Below, in pieces: positions 8,100 through 17,355 of a stretch of DNA of 64,000 nt. Numbering within the stretch: position 1 is the stretch's first letter; each line of letters opens with the position of its first letter. The DNA lies in contig JAJPEQ010000006.1 of assembly GCA_021166775.1 (NCBI GenBank), positions 62,001 through 126,000 of the forward strand, written 5' to 3'. This DNA is from Comamonas sp. (lineage in GTDB: Bacteria; Pseudomonadota; Gammaproteobacteria; Burkholderiales; Burkholderiaceae_C). The notes beneath the pieces were generated by a model. It was not told the DNA's origin. It made no database searches and was given only the letters and a program-made list of their open reading frames with translations. The translations under genes and the position numbers were made by a program.

Positions 8100-10382
8100 T
8101 CACGCGCGCGGCTGGAAAACCCGATCGGCCTGGATCACCATGCTCAGGCGCCGCAGGTTGCGCAGCACCGCCTCGACATGGGCCAGATTGCGCACGGCGA
8201 CAACGAAGCGCAGCTCGGTCGTTCCGCCGACAGCGTCATCCATGTCCATGTGCACGATGTCGGCCTCGCAACTGGCAAGCTCGGCCGCCACCCGCGCCAG
8301 CACGCCCTTGTGATTGCTCACGACGACCGACACGGCCACTTCGAAGCTGCGTGTCGGCTCGTCGGCCCAGTCGACCGCGATGAACCGCTCGCCATCCTTG
8401 CGCTGCAGCTCGCGCGCCACCTCGCACTGGGCGTGATGCACCAGCAGGCCCTCGCCGCGGCCCAGATAACCGACGATGGGATCTCCCGGCACGGGGCGGC
8501 AGCACTTGGCGTACTGCACCGTGGCGCGCTCGCTGCCATCGAGCAGCACGCCGCCCTGCGACAGGCTGTCCTCCGCACCGTAGCGCTCGCGCGTGAGCAG
8601 CAGGATATCGGGGCGCAGGCCGCTCTCGGACAGCAACGCCACGATGCGCCGCGCCACGATGCGAGCCACGCGCTTGCCCATGCCCACATCGGCCAGCAGT
8701 TCCTCGCGCGTGCGGTGGCCGGTAAAGCGCAGGAGCTTGTCCCACAGCGCCTCGTGGCCCGCCACCTCGGGCAGTTGCTGCACCCCTTCGGCGCGCAATG
8801 CCTGCGCCAGCAGCTTCTCGCCCAGCCCCACCGATTCGCTTTGCGCCAGGGTCTTCAGATACAGCCTGATCTTGGAGCGCGCCCGCCCCGAGCGCACGAA
8901 GCCCAGCCAGGCCGGGTTGGGCGTGGCCTCGGGCGCGGTCATGATCTCCACCACGTCGCCGTTCTTGAGCTCGGTGCGCAGCGGCACGAGCTGGTGATTG
9001 ACCTGCGCCGCCACCGTGTGGTCGCCCACGTCGCTGTGGATGGCGTAGGCGAAATCGACCACCGTCGTGCCGCTGGGCAAGGCCATGATCTGGCCGCGCG
9101 GCGTGAAGACGTAGACCGCGTCCGGGAACAGGTCGACCCGGACGTGCTCCCAGAATTCGGTCGCGTCGCGGGTTTCGTCCTGGATGTCCAGCAGCGACTG
9201 CAGCCAGCGCGTACCGAGCTTTTGCACATTGGCGGCGCCCTTGTGCTGCGCGTTATAGAGCCAGTGCGCGGCCACACCCGCCTCGGCCACGATGTGCATC
9301 TCCTCGGTGCGCACCTGAAATTCCACATTCAGGCTCGCCGGCCCCACGAGCGTGGTGTGCAGCGACTGGTAGCCGTTGGCCTTGGCAATGGCAATATGGT
9401 CGGTGAACTTTCCGGGCACGGGCTTGTAGAGCTGGTGCAGCACGCCGACGGCGGTGTAGCAGTCGATCACCGAGGACACCACGATGCGAAAGCCGTACAG
9501 ATCCACCACCTTGGCAAAGCTCAGGTGGCGCCCCTGCATGCGCTCGTAGATGCCGTAAAGCGTCTTCTCGCGGCCCAGAAGCCGCACAACCATGCCCTGG
9601 TGCGCAAAGGCCGTCTCCACCTCGGCCTGCACCTTCTGCATGACATCGCGGCGACGGCTGCGCGAGCGCGCCACGGCCTTCTCCAGCGTGGCATAACGCC
9701 AGGGGTGCAGGTGCCGAAACGACAGATCCTGCAGCTCCCGGTAGGTCTGGTTCAGGCCCAGACGGTGCGCGATCGGCGCGTAGATTTCAAGCGTCTCGGA
9801 GGCAATGCGGTACCACTTGCTGCGCGGTGCGCTGCCGAGCGTGCGCATGTTATGCGTCCGATCGGCGAGCTTGATGAGGATCACGCGCACATCGCGCGCC
9901 ATCGCCAGCAGCATCTTGCGAAACGACTCCGACTGCCCTTCCTCGCGGGTGTTGAACTGCAGCTTGTCGAGCTTGGTCAGCCCATCGACGAGCTCGGCCA
10001 CGGCGGCGCCGAAGTGCGCGATCAGATCGGCCTTGGTGACGCCGCAATCCTCCAGCGCATCATGCAGGAGCGCCGCCATGAGCGCCTCGGTGTCGAGCTT
10101 CCAGTCGGCACACAGGCTCGCCACGGCAATGGGATGCGTGATGTAGGGCTCGCCGCTGTTGCGCAGCTGGCCCAGGTGCGCATGGTCCGCGTAACGATAA
10201 GCCTGGCGCACCCGCTCGACGGACGCATCATCGAGGTAGTGCAGTTTTTCGAGCAGGGAATTGAAGCTGGCGGCCACGGCATCGGCGGCCGCCTTATTGG
10301 CGTGAGAGGCTACAGCCGCGCCTTGCGGCGCGGGCGTACTGTGCGAGCTGTCCGCTGACCGCGACGATACCTTTTCACCCAT
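8100..10382 (-). CDS. spoT: Bifunctional (p)ppGpp synthetase/hydrolase SpoT
   Basis: The stringent-response enzyme makes and degrades (p)ppGpp. The 760 residues carry an HD hydrolase domain with an intact HDALED at 107-112, so hydrolysis should be active. A synthetase domain (LYGFRIVV, YQSLHTTLVGP), a TGS domain starting YVFTPRGQIMALP, and a C-terminal ACT domain follow. The intact HD motif separates it from monofunctional RelA. It lies 97 bases after rpoZ in the gmk-rpoZ-spoT order, but a strong terminator separates the two, so a private promoter is likely. The long open frame on the opposite strand is a codon-bias shadow. Confidence 0.96.
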   Translation of the reverse strand: MGEKVSSRSADSSHSTPAPQGAAVASHANKAAADAVAASFNSLLEKLHYLDDASVERVRQAYRYADHAHLGQLRNSGEPYITHPIAVASLCADWKLDTEALMAALLHDALEDCGVTKADLIAHFGAAVAELVDGLTKLDKLQFNTREEGQSESFRKMLLAMARDVRVILIKLADRTHNMRTLGSAPRSKWYRIASETLEIYAPIAHRLGLNQTYRELQDLSFRHLHPWRYATLEKAVARSRSRRRDVMQKVQAEVETAFAHQGMVVRLLGREKTLYGIYERMQGRHLSFAKVVDLYGFRIVVSSVIDCYTAVGVLHQLYKPVPGKFTDHIAIAKANGYQSLHTTLVGPASLNVEFQVRTEEMHIVAEAGVAAHWLYNAQHKGAANVQKLGTRWLQSLLDIQDETRDATEFWEHVRVDLFPDAVYVFTPRGQIMALPSGTTVVDFAYAIHSDVGDHTVAAQVNHQLVPLRTELKNGDVVEIMTAPEATPNPAWLGFVRSGRARSKIRLYLKTLAQSESVGLGEKLLAQALRAEGVQQLPEVAGHEALWDKLLRFTGHRTREELLADVGMGKRVARIVARRIVALLSESGLRPDILLLTRERYGAEDSLSQGGVLLDGSERATVQYAKCCRPVPGDPIVGYLGRGEGLLVHHAQCEVARELQRKDGERFIAVDWADEPTRSFEVAVSVVVSNHKGVLARVAAELASCEADIVHMDMDDAVGGTTELRFVVAVRNLAHVEAVLRNLRRLSMVIQADRVFQPRA

Positions 10383-10428
10383 CCCTCAAATGTAGCGGGA
10401 GAGCATGCCGACCGTCCTTCCGACAATG

Positions 10429-10455
10429 AAAAAGCACCGCAATGCGGTGCTTTTT
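10429..10455 (-). terminator. Bidirectional terminator between rpoZ and spoT
   Basis: GCACCGC and GCGGTGC form a perfect stem with a 3-nt loop. The stem is flanked by five A on one side and five T on the other, so it can end transcripts in both directions. On the minus strand it lies downstream of rpoZ and upstream of spoT. Confidence 0.9.
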
Positions 10456-10479
10456 CGTGGTTCGAGAACCAATATGCGG

Positions 10480-10683
10480 TCAACCGGGGACTTTTTTCAG
10501 CATCTCCAGACCCACCTTGCCCGCGGCAATCTCGCGCAGCGCGGTCACGCCCGGTTTGTTGCGGCTTTCGATCTTGGGGGCATGGCCCTGGCTGAGCATG
10601 CGCGCACGATAAGTGGCCGCCAGCACAAGCTGAAAACGATTCGGAATTTGCTTGAGGCAATCTTCCACGGTGATGCGAGCCAT
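10480..10683 (-). CDS. rpoZ: RNA polymerase omega subunit
   Basis: This 67-residue protein matches RpoZ, which stabilises the beta' subunit during RNA polymerase assembly and is needed for the ppGpp response. Seen are [20 protein letters not shown] and the RARMLSQG and [14 protein letters not shown] segments. The ATG at 10683 gives the family length; the frame extends 19 codons further without similarity. It lies 22 bases after gmk, with which it is probably cotranscribed. Confidence 0.95.
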   Translation of the reverse strand: MARITVEDCLKQIPNRFQLVLAATYRARMLSQGHAPKIESRNKPGVTALREIAAGKVGLEMLKKVPG

Positions 10684-10705
10684 GGTCTGGTGTTCTCCGG
10701 TGCAG

Positions 10706-11326
10706 TCAGGAAAGGCGCAGCGACTTGAAGGTGTCGGCACGCGCGCTGCGCTGCGCCGCCACCTTCAGGCGCTGGGCATGAACGATGGTTTTGAGGTCGA
10801 AAAGCGCGCGCTCGAAAATCTCGTTGATTATAACGAAGTCGAATTTTTCGACCTGCGCCATCTCCACCACGGCATTGGCCAGGCGCTGCTCGATGACCTC
10901 GGCACTGTCCTCGCCGCGGCGAAGCAGGCGCGAGCGCAATTCCTCCCAGCTCGGCGGCAACACGAAAATCAGCACTGCATTGGCAAACGCCTGCTTGATC
11001 TGCGCCGCGCCCTGGTAGTCGATCTCGAGCATCACATCCCCGCCCTGCGCAATGCGGTCTTCAATCGCCCGGCGCGAGGTGCCGTAGCGGTTGCCATGCA
11101 CGTTGGCCCATTCGACGAAGGCGTTGGCCCGCACCATGGCGTCGAATTCCTTCACCGTCGTGAAGTAGTACTCGCGTCCGTCCTTCTCCTGCCCGCGCGG
11201 CGCGCGCGTGGTGTGCGAAATCGACGGGCTGACCAGCGCATCGAGCTCCATCAATGCATTGACAAGGCTGGATTTGCCGGCGCCGCTGGGAGCTGAAACC
11301 ACGAATAAATTGCCGGGATAGTCCAT
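10706..11326 (-). CDS. gmk: Guanylate kinase
   Basis: The enzyme phosphorylates GMP to GDP with ATP. The 206-residue product has the P-loop [11 protein letters not shown] near residue 10, the GMP-binding [18 protein letters not shown] and the [12 protein letters not shown] segment. I chose the ATG at 11326 (MDYPGN), which matches homologues; in-frame ATGs at 11335 and 11365 would lengthen it slightly, the latter overlapping yicC. It lies 31 bases after yicC and leads the gmk-rpoZ pair. Confidence 0.95.
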   Translation of the reverse strand: MDYPGNLFVVSAPSGAGKSSLVNALMELDALVSPSISHTTRAPRGQEKDGREYYFTTVKEFDAMVRANAFVEWANVHGNRYGTSRRAIEDRIAQGGDVMLEIDYQGAAQIKQAFANAVLIFVLPPSWEELRSRLLRRGEDSAEVIEQRLANAVVEMAQVEKFDFVIINEIFERALFDLKTIVHAQRLKVAAQRSARADTFKSLRLS

Positions 11327-11357
11327 GTTGGGCATGCGTTGTAAGCTATTTTTTTTG

Positions 11358-12260
11358 CTATTCAATATTTTGCACCTGCTCGCGCATCTGCTCGATCAGC
11401 ACCTTCATGTCCACACTGATGCGGGTCAGTTCGATGCTCGCCGACTTGGAGCCCAGGGTATTGGCCTCGCGGTGCAGTTCCTGGATCAGGAAGTCGAGCC
11501 GCTTGCCTATCTCTCCTCCTTGCCCGAGCAGGCGGGCGATCTCCTGCAGGTGCGAGCGCAGACGGGTGATTTCCTCGGCCACGTCGATGCGCAGCGCATA
11601 GGCGGCAGCCTCGGCGAGGGCACGCTCCTGGATGGCTTGCGGAGCCGACGCGACCAGCGCCCCCTGCAGCGCCTGCTCCCAGCGCTCAAGGAATCGCTGG
11701 CGCTGTTGCCTCACCAGCTCGGGCACCAGGGGTTCGGCCCGGTCGGCCAGCTGGCGCAACTGCTCCACGCGGTCGCGCAGCATGGCCACCAGACGGGCAC
11801 CCTCCCGTTCGCGCGCGGCCGTCAGGTCGGCGAGCGCCTTGCTGGCAAGCTCCTGCAGCGCCGGTTTCCAGTCCGTCTGCGGAGCCGCCATCTGCCCTCC
11901 CAGGCGCAGCGCGTCCGCGACGGTCAGCGCGGGCGCGTCGGGCAGCCAGGCACGCACATGGGCCTGCACCGCGGCCAGTCGCTGCAACGCATCCGGCGCG
12001 GGCGCGCGCAGGGAGATTTCGGCGCTGGTGTCGATGTAGGCCCGCAACTCCACCTTGCCACGCTTGAGCACGGCGCCCACTGCGGTGCGCAGCATGGCCT
12101 CGTGACCGCGCAATTCGTCAGCCAGGCGCAGCGTCACGTCCAGGAAACGGCTGTTGACCGAGCGGATCTCCAGCCCCAGCCGACCCGCGCCTTCATGGCC
12201 GGTCAGAGGGCCCGCCTGCTGTTGTACGCCGGCATAACCGGTCATGCTATAAACTGCCAT
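11358..12260 (-). CDS. YicC-family endoribonuclease
   Basis: This 300-residue protein starts [11 protein letters not shown] and contains [16 protein letters not shown] and the C-terminal [14 protein letters not shown], all hallmarks of the YicC/YloC family. E. coli YicC has been reported to act as an endoribonuclease and an adaptor for RNA turnover. The ATG at 12260 is preceded by GAGAGG. Adjacency to gmk is conserved in many proteobacteria. It is divergent from the kinase gene, so the ~87 bases between them must hold two promoters. Confidence 0.9.
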   Translation of the reverse strand: MAVYSMTGYAGVQQQAGPLTGHEGAGRLGLEIRSVNSRFLDVTLRLADELRGHEAMLRTAVGAVLKRGKVELRAYIDTSAEISLRAPAPDALQRLAAVQAHVRAWLPDAPALTVADALRLGGQMAAPQTDWKPALQELASKALADLTAAREREGARLVAMLRDRVEQLRQLADRAEPLVPELVRQQRQRFLERWEQALQGALVASAPQAIQERALAEAAAYALRIDVAEEITRLRSHLQEIARLLGQGGEIGKRLDFLIQELHREANTLGSKSASIELTRISVDMKVLIEQMREQVQNIE

Positions 12261-12346
12261 GGGCCTCTCTGCGATGGATACTCTGTCAAACAAAACGAGC
12301 GGGAATTATCCTGTCTCCGCCACGTGCCCGCTCTGACAGCGCTGCC

Positions 12347-13378
12347 ATGTCCACGCCACCGCCCAAGGTCAAGCCATCGCCACTGCCCGAGAACACAAGC
12401 ATCGGCGGCTACCGCGTGCTGCGGCGCCTGGCTGCGGGCGGGTTTGGCGTGGTCTACCTGGCGCTCGATCGCGAGGGCCAGCAGGTCGCCATCAAGGAGT
12501 ACCTGCCGGCGTCGCTCGCCACGCGCGCGTCAGGTGAATTGCAGCCCCAGGTCGCGCCTGAAAAGCTGTCCCTGTACCGGCTCGGGCTCAAGAGTTTTTT
12601 CGAGGAAGGCCGCGCGCTGGCGCAGATCGCGCACTCCTCGGTGGTGACGGTGCTCAACTTCTTTCGCGAGAACGAGACCGTCTACATGGTGATGAACTAC
12701 CTGGAGGGGGCCTCGCTACAGGAGTTCATCATCACGGCGCGCAGCCTCAAGCACGAGAAGGTGTTCCGCGAATCCACCATCCGCTCGCTTTTCGACGAAG
12801 TGCTGCGCGGCCTGCGCGTGGTGCATCAGCACCGCATGCTGCACCTGGACATCAAGCCGGCCAACGTCTTCATCACCGACGACAACCGCGCCGTGCTGAT
12901 CGATTTCGGCGCCGCACGCGAGGTACTTTCCAAGGAAGGCAATTTCGTGCGGCCGATGTACACGCCCGGATTCGCCGCTCCCGAGATGTACCGGCGCGAT
13001 TCGGCGCTCGGCCCCTGGACGGACATCTACGCCATCGGCGCCTGCATGTACGCCTGCATGCACGGCTACCCGCCCGCGGAGGCGCCGCAGCGTCAGAGCA
13101 AGGACCGTCTGGCCACGTCGCTGCAGAAGCTGCGCGGGGTCTATTCCGACAACCTCATCGAGCTGGTGGAGTGGTGCATGGCGATGAGCCCGCTCGATCG
13201 CCCGCAATCGGTGTTCACGCTGCAAAAAGAGCTTTCGCGCGAGGGTGAGCGCCGCTACACCAAGCTGTCCATGACCGAAAAGATGCGCATGCAGCTCGAC
13301 TCATTCGTCTCCGACGTCAAGAAAAACACTCCATCCAAGCCCACCGTTGCCGCCGCATCGGGAGCCCGACCGAAATGA
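12347..13378 (+). CDS. Hanks-type serine/threonine protein kinase
   Basis: A 343-residue soluble eukaryotic-like kinase. It has the Gly-rich loop LAAGGFGVVYLAL (28-40), ATP-anchoring Lys50 in VAIKEYL, catalytic loop HLDIKPANV (166-174, Asp168) and the DFG at 186-188, so it should be active. There is no transmembrane helix or sensor domain; a short Lys-rich tail follows the kinase fold. Its stop overlaps the next start (ATGA at 13375), so kinase and PP2C phosphatase are translationally coupled and probably act on the same targets, which are unknown. Confidence 0.93.
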   Translation: MSTPPPKVKPSPLPENTSIGGYRVLRRLAAGGFGVVYLALDREGQQVAIKEYLPASLATRASGELQPQVAPEKLSLYRLGLKSFFEEGRALAQIAHSSVVTVLNFFRENETVYMVMNYLEGASLQEFIITARSLKHEKVFRESTIRSLFDEVLRGLRVVHQHRMLHLDIKPANVFITDDNRAVLIDFGAAREVLSKEGNFVRPMYTPGFAAPEMYRRDSALGPWTDIYAIGACMYACMHGYPPAEAPQRQSKDRLATSLQKLRGVYSDNLIELVEWCMAMSPLDRPQSVFTLQKELSREGERRYTKLSMTEKMRMQLDSFVSDVKKNTPSKPTVAAASGARPK

Positions 13379-14280
13379 AATTTTCCGTCTTTCAACTGAG
13401 CCGTCAGGGCGGGCGCGCCACCAACGAAGACCGCATGGGCTATGCCTACACGCGCGACGCCTGCCTGTTCGTGCTGGCCGACGGCATGGGCGGGCACCCG
13501 CAGGGCGAAGTGGCGGCACAGATCGCCATCCAGACGGCGGCCGTCAAATTCCAGAACGAGGCCAAATCCATCCTGCCCGACGTCGGCGCCTTCCTGAACA
13601 GCGTGGTCACCGAGGCGCACGGACAGATCGTGCGCTATGCCGCCCGGCGCGCGATGATGGACGCTCCGCGCACCACGCTGGCCGTCGTGGTGGTGCAGGA
13701 GGGGCAGGCGCGCTGGATGCACTGCGGCGATTCGCGCATCTACCTGGTGCGCAACAGCAAGCTGCTGGCGCGCACGCGCGACCACTCCTACCGCGAGCTG
13801 CGCGAAGCCATGGGCAGCGAGGAGCCGGTCAACCGCAACGTACTCTTCACCTGCCTGGGCTCGCCCGCGCGGCCCATGTACGACGTCTCCAACGCCATGA
13901 CGCTGGAAAGCGGCGACCGCATCATGCTGTGCTCGGACGGCCTGTGGGATTCGCTCGACGACAAGACCATCGTGCAGGTGCTCTCGCACCAGCGCGTCTC
14001 TGACGCCGTACCCATGCTCGTGGACATGGCGCTGCGCAAGGCGGGCAGCAACAGCGACAACGTCACCGCCGTGGCCATGCAGTGGGAAACAGCCAGCATC
14101 CACGACACCGACGCGGGCGAAGCGATCGACACCGGCACCGACGAGACCTTTGCCTCTACCATCCAGACCGACGAATTCGAAACGGGCGACAATTTCCTCG
14201 ACGAGGAAGCGATCGAGCGATCGATCGCCGAAATCAACGAAACCATACGGCGCACGGCCGCACGCAAGTCGCAAGGCTGA
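13375..14280 (+). CDS. PP2C-family serine/threonine phosphatase
   Basis: This 301-residue PPM-type phosphatase has the metal-binding motifs NEDR (17-20), ADGMGGH (35-41), GDSRIYL (118-124), SDGLWD (187-192) and SDNVT (227-231), all intact. The last ~60 residues are acidic and low in complexity. It overlaps the kinase by 4 bases and would reverse its phosphorylation. The pair sits just ahead of rph. Confidence 0.93.
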   Translation: MKFSVFQLSRQGGRATNEDRMGYAYTRDACLFVLADGMGGHPQGEVAAQIAIQTAAVKFQNEAKSILPDVGAFLNSVVTEAHGQIVRYAARRAMMDAPRTTLAVVVVQEGQARWMHCGDSRIYLVRNSKLLARTRDHSYRELREAMGSEEPVNRNVLFTCLGSPARPMYDVSNAMTLESGDRIMLCSDGLWDSLDDKTIVQVLSHQRVSDAVPMLVDMALRKAGSNSDNVTAVAMQWETASIHDTDAGEAIDTGTDETFASTIQTDEFETGDNFLDEEAIERSIAEINETIRRTAARKSQG

Positions 14281-14337
14281 AGCAGCGGTCGCGCACCCAT
14301 TGCGCCGGGTCCTCGCGGCCCGAAACGAGAGCCATCC

Positions 14338-15069
14338 ATGACTTCCAGTTACAGCCGCAGCGGCGGCAGGGCGTTTGACCAGCTTCGCCCCGTGCGCATC
14401 ACGCGCCACTACACCATGCACGCCGAGGGTTCGGTGCTCATTGAATGCGGAGCAACCCGGGTGCTGTGCACCGCCTCGGTGGAAGACAAGGTGCCGCCGC
14501 ACAAGCGCGGCAGTGGCGAGGGCTGGGTGACGGCCGAATACGGCATGCTGCCACGCGCCACCAACACCCGCGGCAGCCGCGAAGCGGCCAAGGGCAAGCA
14601 AAGCGGGCGCACACAGGAAATCCAGCGCCTGATCGGCCGCAGCCTGCGCGCGGTCTTTGACCTGAGCAAGCTCGGCGAGCGCACGATCACGCTCGACTGC
14701 GACGTGCTGCAGGCCGACGGTGGCACACGCACCGCGGCGATCACCGGCGCCTGGGTGGCCGCATACGACGCGGTGGCGACGCTGCTCAAAAGCGGCGCCA
14801 TCGCCCAAACGCCGATCACGGGCGCGGTAGCCGCGGTGTCCGTGGGCATCGTGCAGGGCACGCCGCTGCTCGATCTGGAATACGTCGAGGACTCGGCCTG
14901 CGATACCGACATGAACATCGTCATGACCGGCACCGGACGGTATGTGGAGCTGCAGGGCACGGCCGAAGGAGCCGTCTTCTCGCGCGCCGAACTCGACCGG
15001 CTGCTGCAACTGAGTGAGGCAGGCATCACCCAGCTGCTGGCGCTGCAGCAAAACGCACTCTCCAAATAA
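14338..15069 (+). CDS. rph: Ribonuclease PH
   Basis: This phosphorolytic 3'-5' exoribonuclease trims tRNA 3' ends. The 243 residues are the family length and show the typical [16 protein letters not shown] start, [16 protein letters not shown], and [19 protein letters not shown] catalytic region. The intact C-terminus contrasts with the frameshifted rph of E. coli K-12. It leads the rph-rdgB-hemW series, all on the same strand. Confidence 0.96.
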   Translation: MTSSYSRSGGRAFDQLRPVRITRHYTMHAEGSVLIECGATRVLCTASVEDKVPPHKRGSGEGWVTAEYGMLPRATNTRGSREAAKGKQSGRTQEIQRLIGRSLRAVFDLSKLGERTITLDCDVLQADGGTRTAAITGAWVAAYDAVATLLKSGAIAQTPITGAVAAVSVGIVQGTPLLDLEYVEDSACDTDMNIVMTGTGRYVELQGTAEGAVFSRAELDRLLQLSEAGITQLLALQQNALSK

Positions 15070-15113
15070 GAGCTGCTCGCGCTTACCTGGCAAGGGCCGC
15101 AGCCTGCTTTGAC

Positions 15114-15713
15114 ATGAAACTCGTTCTCGCCTCGCACAACGCCGGCAAGCTGGCCGAGCTGCAAACCCTGATGGCGCCACTGGGCGTGGAGCTGATCGCG
15201 CAAGGCGCGCTGGGCGTGCAGGAGCCCGATGAGCCGTTCCACACCTTCGTGGAAAACGCGCTCGTGAAAGCGCGCCACGCCAGTCGCGCCACCGGACTGC
15301 CCGCGATGGCCGACGACGCCGGGCTGTGCGTGCAGGCCTTCGGCGGCGAACCGGGCGTGCAGACCGCCACGTACGCCACGCGCTTCGGCTACGAGCCAGG
15401 CGATGCCAACAACGTGCGTGCGCTGCTGGAGCAAATGCAGGGCGTGGAGGACAGGCGCGCGAGCATGGTCAGCACGCTGGTGGCACTGCGCTCGCCGCAA
15501 GACCCCGAACCCCTGATCGCCGTGGGCCGCGTGGACGGAGAGATCACGCGCGCGCCCCGCGGCAGTGGCGGCTTCGGGTTCGACCCCGTGATGTTCATTC
15601 CCGAATTCGGGAAAACCTTCGCCGAGCTGCCTGCCGAAGTGAAAAACGCCCACAGCCATCGGGGTCGTGCGGTACGGCAGATGCTGGCTCTCATGCGAGA
15701 GTACTGGCTGTGA
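15114..15713 (+). CDS. rdgB: Non-canonical purine NTP pyrophosphatase (dITP/XTP)
   Basis: This 199-residue Ham1/RdgB-type enzyme hydrolyses dITP, ITP and XTP, keeping deaminated purines out of DNA. Motifs are LASHNAGKLAEL at the N-terminus, FVENALVKARHA, ADDAGLCVQA, and SGGFGFDPVM with FAELPAEVKNAHSHR at the end. It lies 44 bases after rph, a common arrangement. Confidence 0.95.
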   Translation: MKLVLASHNAGKLAELQTLMAPLGVELIAQGALGVQEPDEPFHTFVENALVKARHASRATGLPAMADDAGLCVQAFGGEPGVQTATYATRFGYEPGDANNVRALLEQMQGVEDRRASMVSTLVALRSPQDPEPLIAVGRVDGEITRAPRGSGGFGFDPVMFIPEFGKTFAELPAEVKNAHSHRGRAVRQMLALMREYWL

Positions 15714-15744
15714 ACCGGTGCCAGAGCCGGTAAATATTTGAATG

Positions 15745-15795
15745 TTTTAGTGCTCCAGCGCTTACCATGAAAGCGCTGGTAGCTATCGTTTCAGG
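15745..15795. repeat. Dispersed Comamonadaceae-type palindrome, copy in the rdgB-hemW gap
   Basis: CCAGCGCTT (15755-15763) pairs perfectly with AAGCGCTGG (15771-15779) over a 7-nt loop. On the minus strand the element reads ATAGCTACCAGCGCTT...AAGCGCTGGAGC, matching the copies near 31942 and 55803. It sits in an intergenic gap and is not followed by a T-run. Confidence 0.6.
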
Positions 15796-15804
15796 AATAT
15801 TCCC

Positions 15805-17016
15805 ATGACCACCGAAACCACGCCGCTGCAGGACGTGCAGCACTACATCGGCCCCGGGCCGCTGCGCCTGCCCAGCCTGCCGCCGCTGTCGGTCTACGTG
15901 CACATTCCCTGGTGCCTGAAGAAGTGCCCCTACTGCGACTTCAACTCGCATGCGCTGCAGGAAGGCGAAGGCGCACCCGAGGCCCGCTATATCGATGCGC
16001 TCACCGCCGACCTGGAAGCCGCGCTACCCCTGGTCTGGGGCCGCACCGTGAGCAGCATCTTCATCGGCGGCGGCACGCCCAGCCTGTTCTCGCCGGAATC
16101 GATCGACCGGCTGATCGCGATGATCCGCGCGCGTCTGATGCTCGAAGCGGGCTGCGAGATCACGCTGGAGGCCAACCCCGGCACCTTCGAGAAAGACCGC
16201 TTCAGGGCCTTCCACGACGCGGGCGTCACGCGCCTGTCGATCGGCGTGCAAAGCTTCAACGACCGGCACCTGCAGGCCATCGGCCGTGTGCACGATGCGG
16301 CCCAGGCACGCGCAGCGGCCGAGGAAGCCGCGCAATGCTTCGAGACCTTCAACCTCGACCTGATGTATGCCCTGCCCGGCCAGAGCGTGGCTGACCTTGA
16401 GAACGACGTGCGCACCGCCCTGAGTTTCGCGCCGCCGCACCTGTCGATCTACCACCTGACGGTGGAGCCCAACACCCTGTTCGCCAAGTACCCGCCACGC
16501 CTGCCCGACGACGACACCGCCTGGGACATGCTCGACCGCATCACCGCCCTGACCGAAGCCGCCGGGCTGTCACGCTACGAGGTATCGGCCTACGCGAAGA
16601 ACGCCCACCGCTGCACGCACAACATCAACTACTGGCAGTTCGGCGACTACATCGGCATCGGCGCCGGCGCGCACGGCAAGCTGAGCTTCGCGCACCGCGT
16701 GATGCGCCAGGTGCGCTACCGCGACCCCAAACAATACATGGACCACGCGCTCGCGGGCCACGCCGTCGCGCAGGAGCGCGAGGTGAGCAACAAGGATCTG
16801 GCGTTCGAATTCATGCTCAACGCGCTGCGCCTGAAGGACGGCTTTCTGGTGCGCGACTTCTGCACCCGCACCGGCCAGCCGGTCACGGCCATCACGCCGG
16901 GCTTGAAGGCCGCCGAAGCCAAGGGCCTGATCAAGACCAATCTCGTGCACATCCAGCCGACCGAGCGCGGCTTCGACTTCCTGAGCGACCTGCAGGGCCT
17001 GTTCCTGCCCGCTTGA
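15805..17016 (+). CDS. hemW: Radical SAM heme chaperone HemW
   Basis: This 403-residue radical SAM protein was formerly called HemN-like. The cluster motif is CLKKCPYC (Cys37, 41, 44), followed by DFNSHA where true HemN oxidases have a fourth Cys; this supports HemW, which delivers heme to respiratory proteins. Other motifs are IGGGTPSLF, ITLEANPGT and NFDLMYALPGQ-like sequence. The start at 15805 follows a weak ribosome-binding site. It closes the rph-rdgB-hemW run and converges on the I78 lipoprotein gene 3 bases away. Confidence 0.92.
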   Translation: MTTETTPLQDVQHYIGPGPLRLPSLPPLSVYVHIPWCLKKCPYCDFNSHALQEGEGAPEARYIDALTADLEAALPLVWGRTVSSIFIGGGTPSLFSPESIDRLIAMIRARLMLEAGCEITLEANPGTFEKDRFRAFHDAGVTRLSIGVQSFNDRHLQAIGRVHDAAQARAAAEEAAQCFETFNLDLMYALPGQSVADLENDVRTALSFAPPHLSIYHLTVEPNTLFAKYPPRLPDDDTAWDMLDRITALTEAAGLSRYEVSAYAKNAHRCTHNINYWQFGDYIGIGAGAHGKLSFAHRVMRQVRYRDPKQYMDHALAGHAVAQEREVSNKDLAFEFMLNALRLKDGFLVRDFCTRTGQPVTAITPGLKAAEAKGLIKTNLVHIQPTERGFDFLSDLQGLFLPA

Positions 17017-17019
17017 GCC

Positions 17020-17355
17020 TCAGCCGCAGCGCACGGCCAGCACCACGCCCTGGGCATCCACGTCCAGGTTGAGCCGCTCGCCGTCGAACTCCTTGGTGAC
17101 CACCTGCCCCGGGTGCAGCACCCGTGCCATGCGCGCCCCGGCGGCCACGCGCGCCTGCTCCACCACCTGCGCGCTGGCGCTCTTGCCGAGCGCCGATCGC
17201 GCCGCATCGGCCTTGCAGGTGCCGCCGACAGGCGCATCGCTGCGCCCCAGTGGCGCGGGTCGAGGCGCAAAGCCAGCCGTGGAACATGCCGCGACGACGG
17301 CCGCCAGAGACGTCGCCCACCAGAGTCTGCCCATCATTTTCATCTCCATCCTCAT
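17020..17355 (-). CDS. Peptidase inhibitor I78-family lipoprotein
   Basis: This 111-residue protein has a basic start, a hydrophobic segment and a lipobox VVAAC, then a domain with a Cys near the start (GGTCKADAARSALG) and a final RLNLDVDAQGVVLAVRCG. That pattern matches the I78 family of small peptidase inhibitors. The ATG at 17355 overlaps the upstream stop (ATGA); in-frame ATGs at 17343 and 17337, the last with GGAG at good spacing, are possible alternatives. The target protease is unknown. Confidence 0.72.
   Translation of the reverse strand: MRMEMKMMGRLWWATSLAAVVAACSTAGFAPRPAPLGRSDAPVGGTCKADAARSALGKSASAQVVEQARVAAGARMARVLHPGQVVTKEFDGERLNLDVDAQGVVLAVRCG

Noticed and set aside
8178..10358. 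726-codon open frame opposite spoT
   Set aside because: Pure codon-bias shadow of spoT; composition is His/Gln/Arg-rich and no domain is recognisable.
13255..15180. 641-codon open frame opposite the PP2C and rph genes
   Set aside because: Spans two well-supported genes on the other strand; low-complexity composition.
15805..17016. HemN coproporphyrinogen III oxidase
   Set aside because: The fourth Cys of the HemN motif is replaced by Phe (CPYCDFN), as in HemW.
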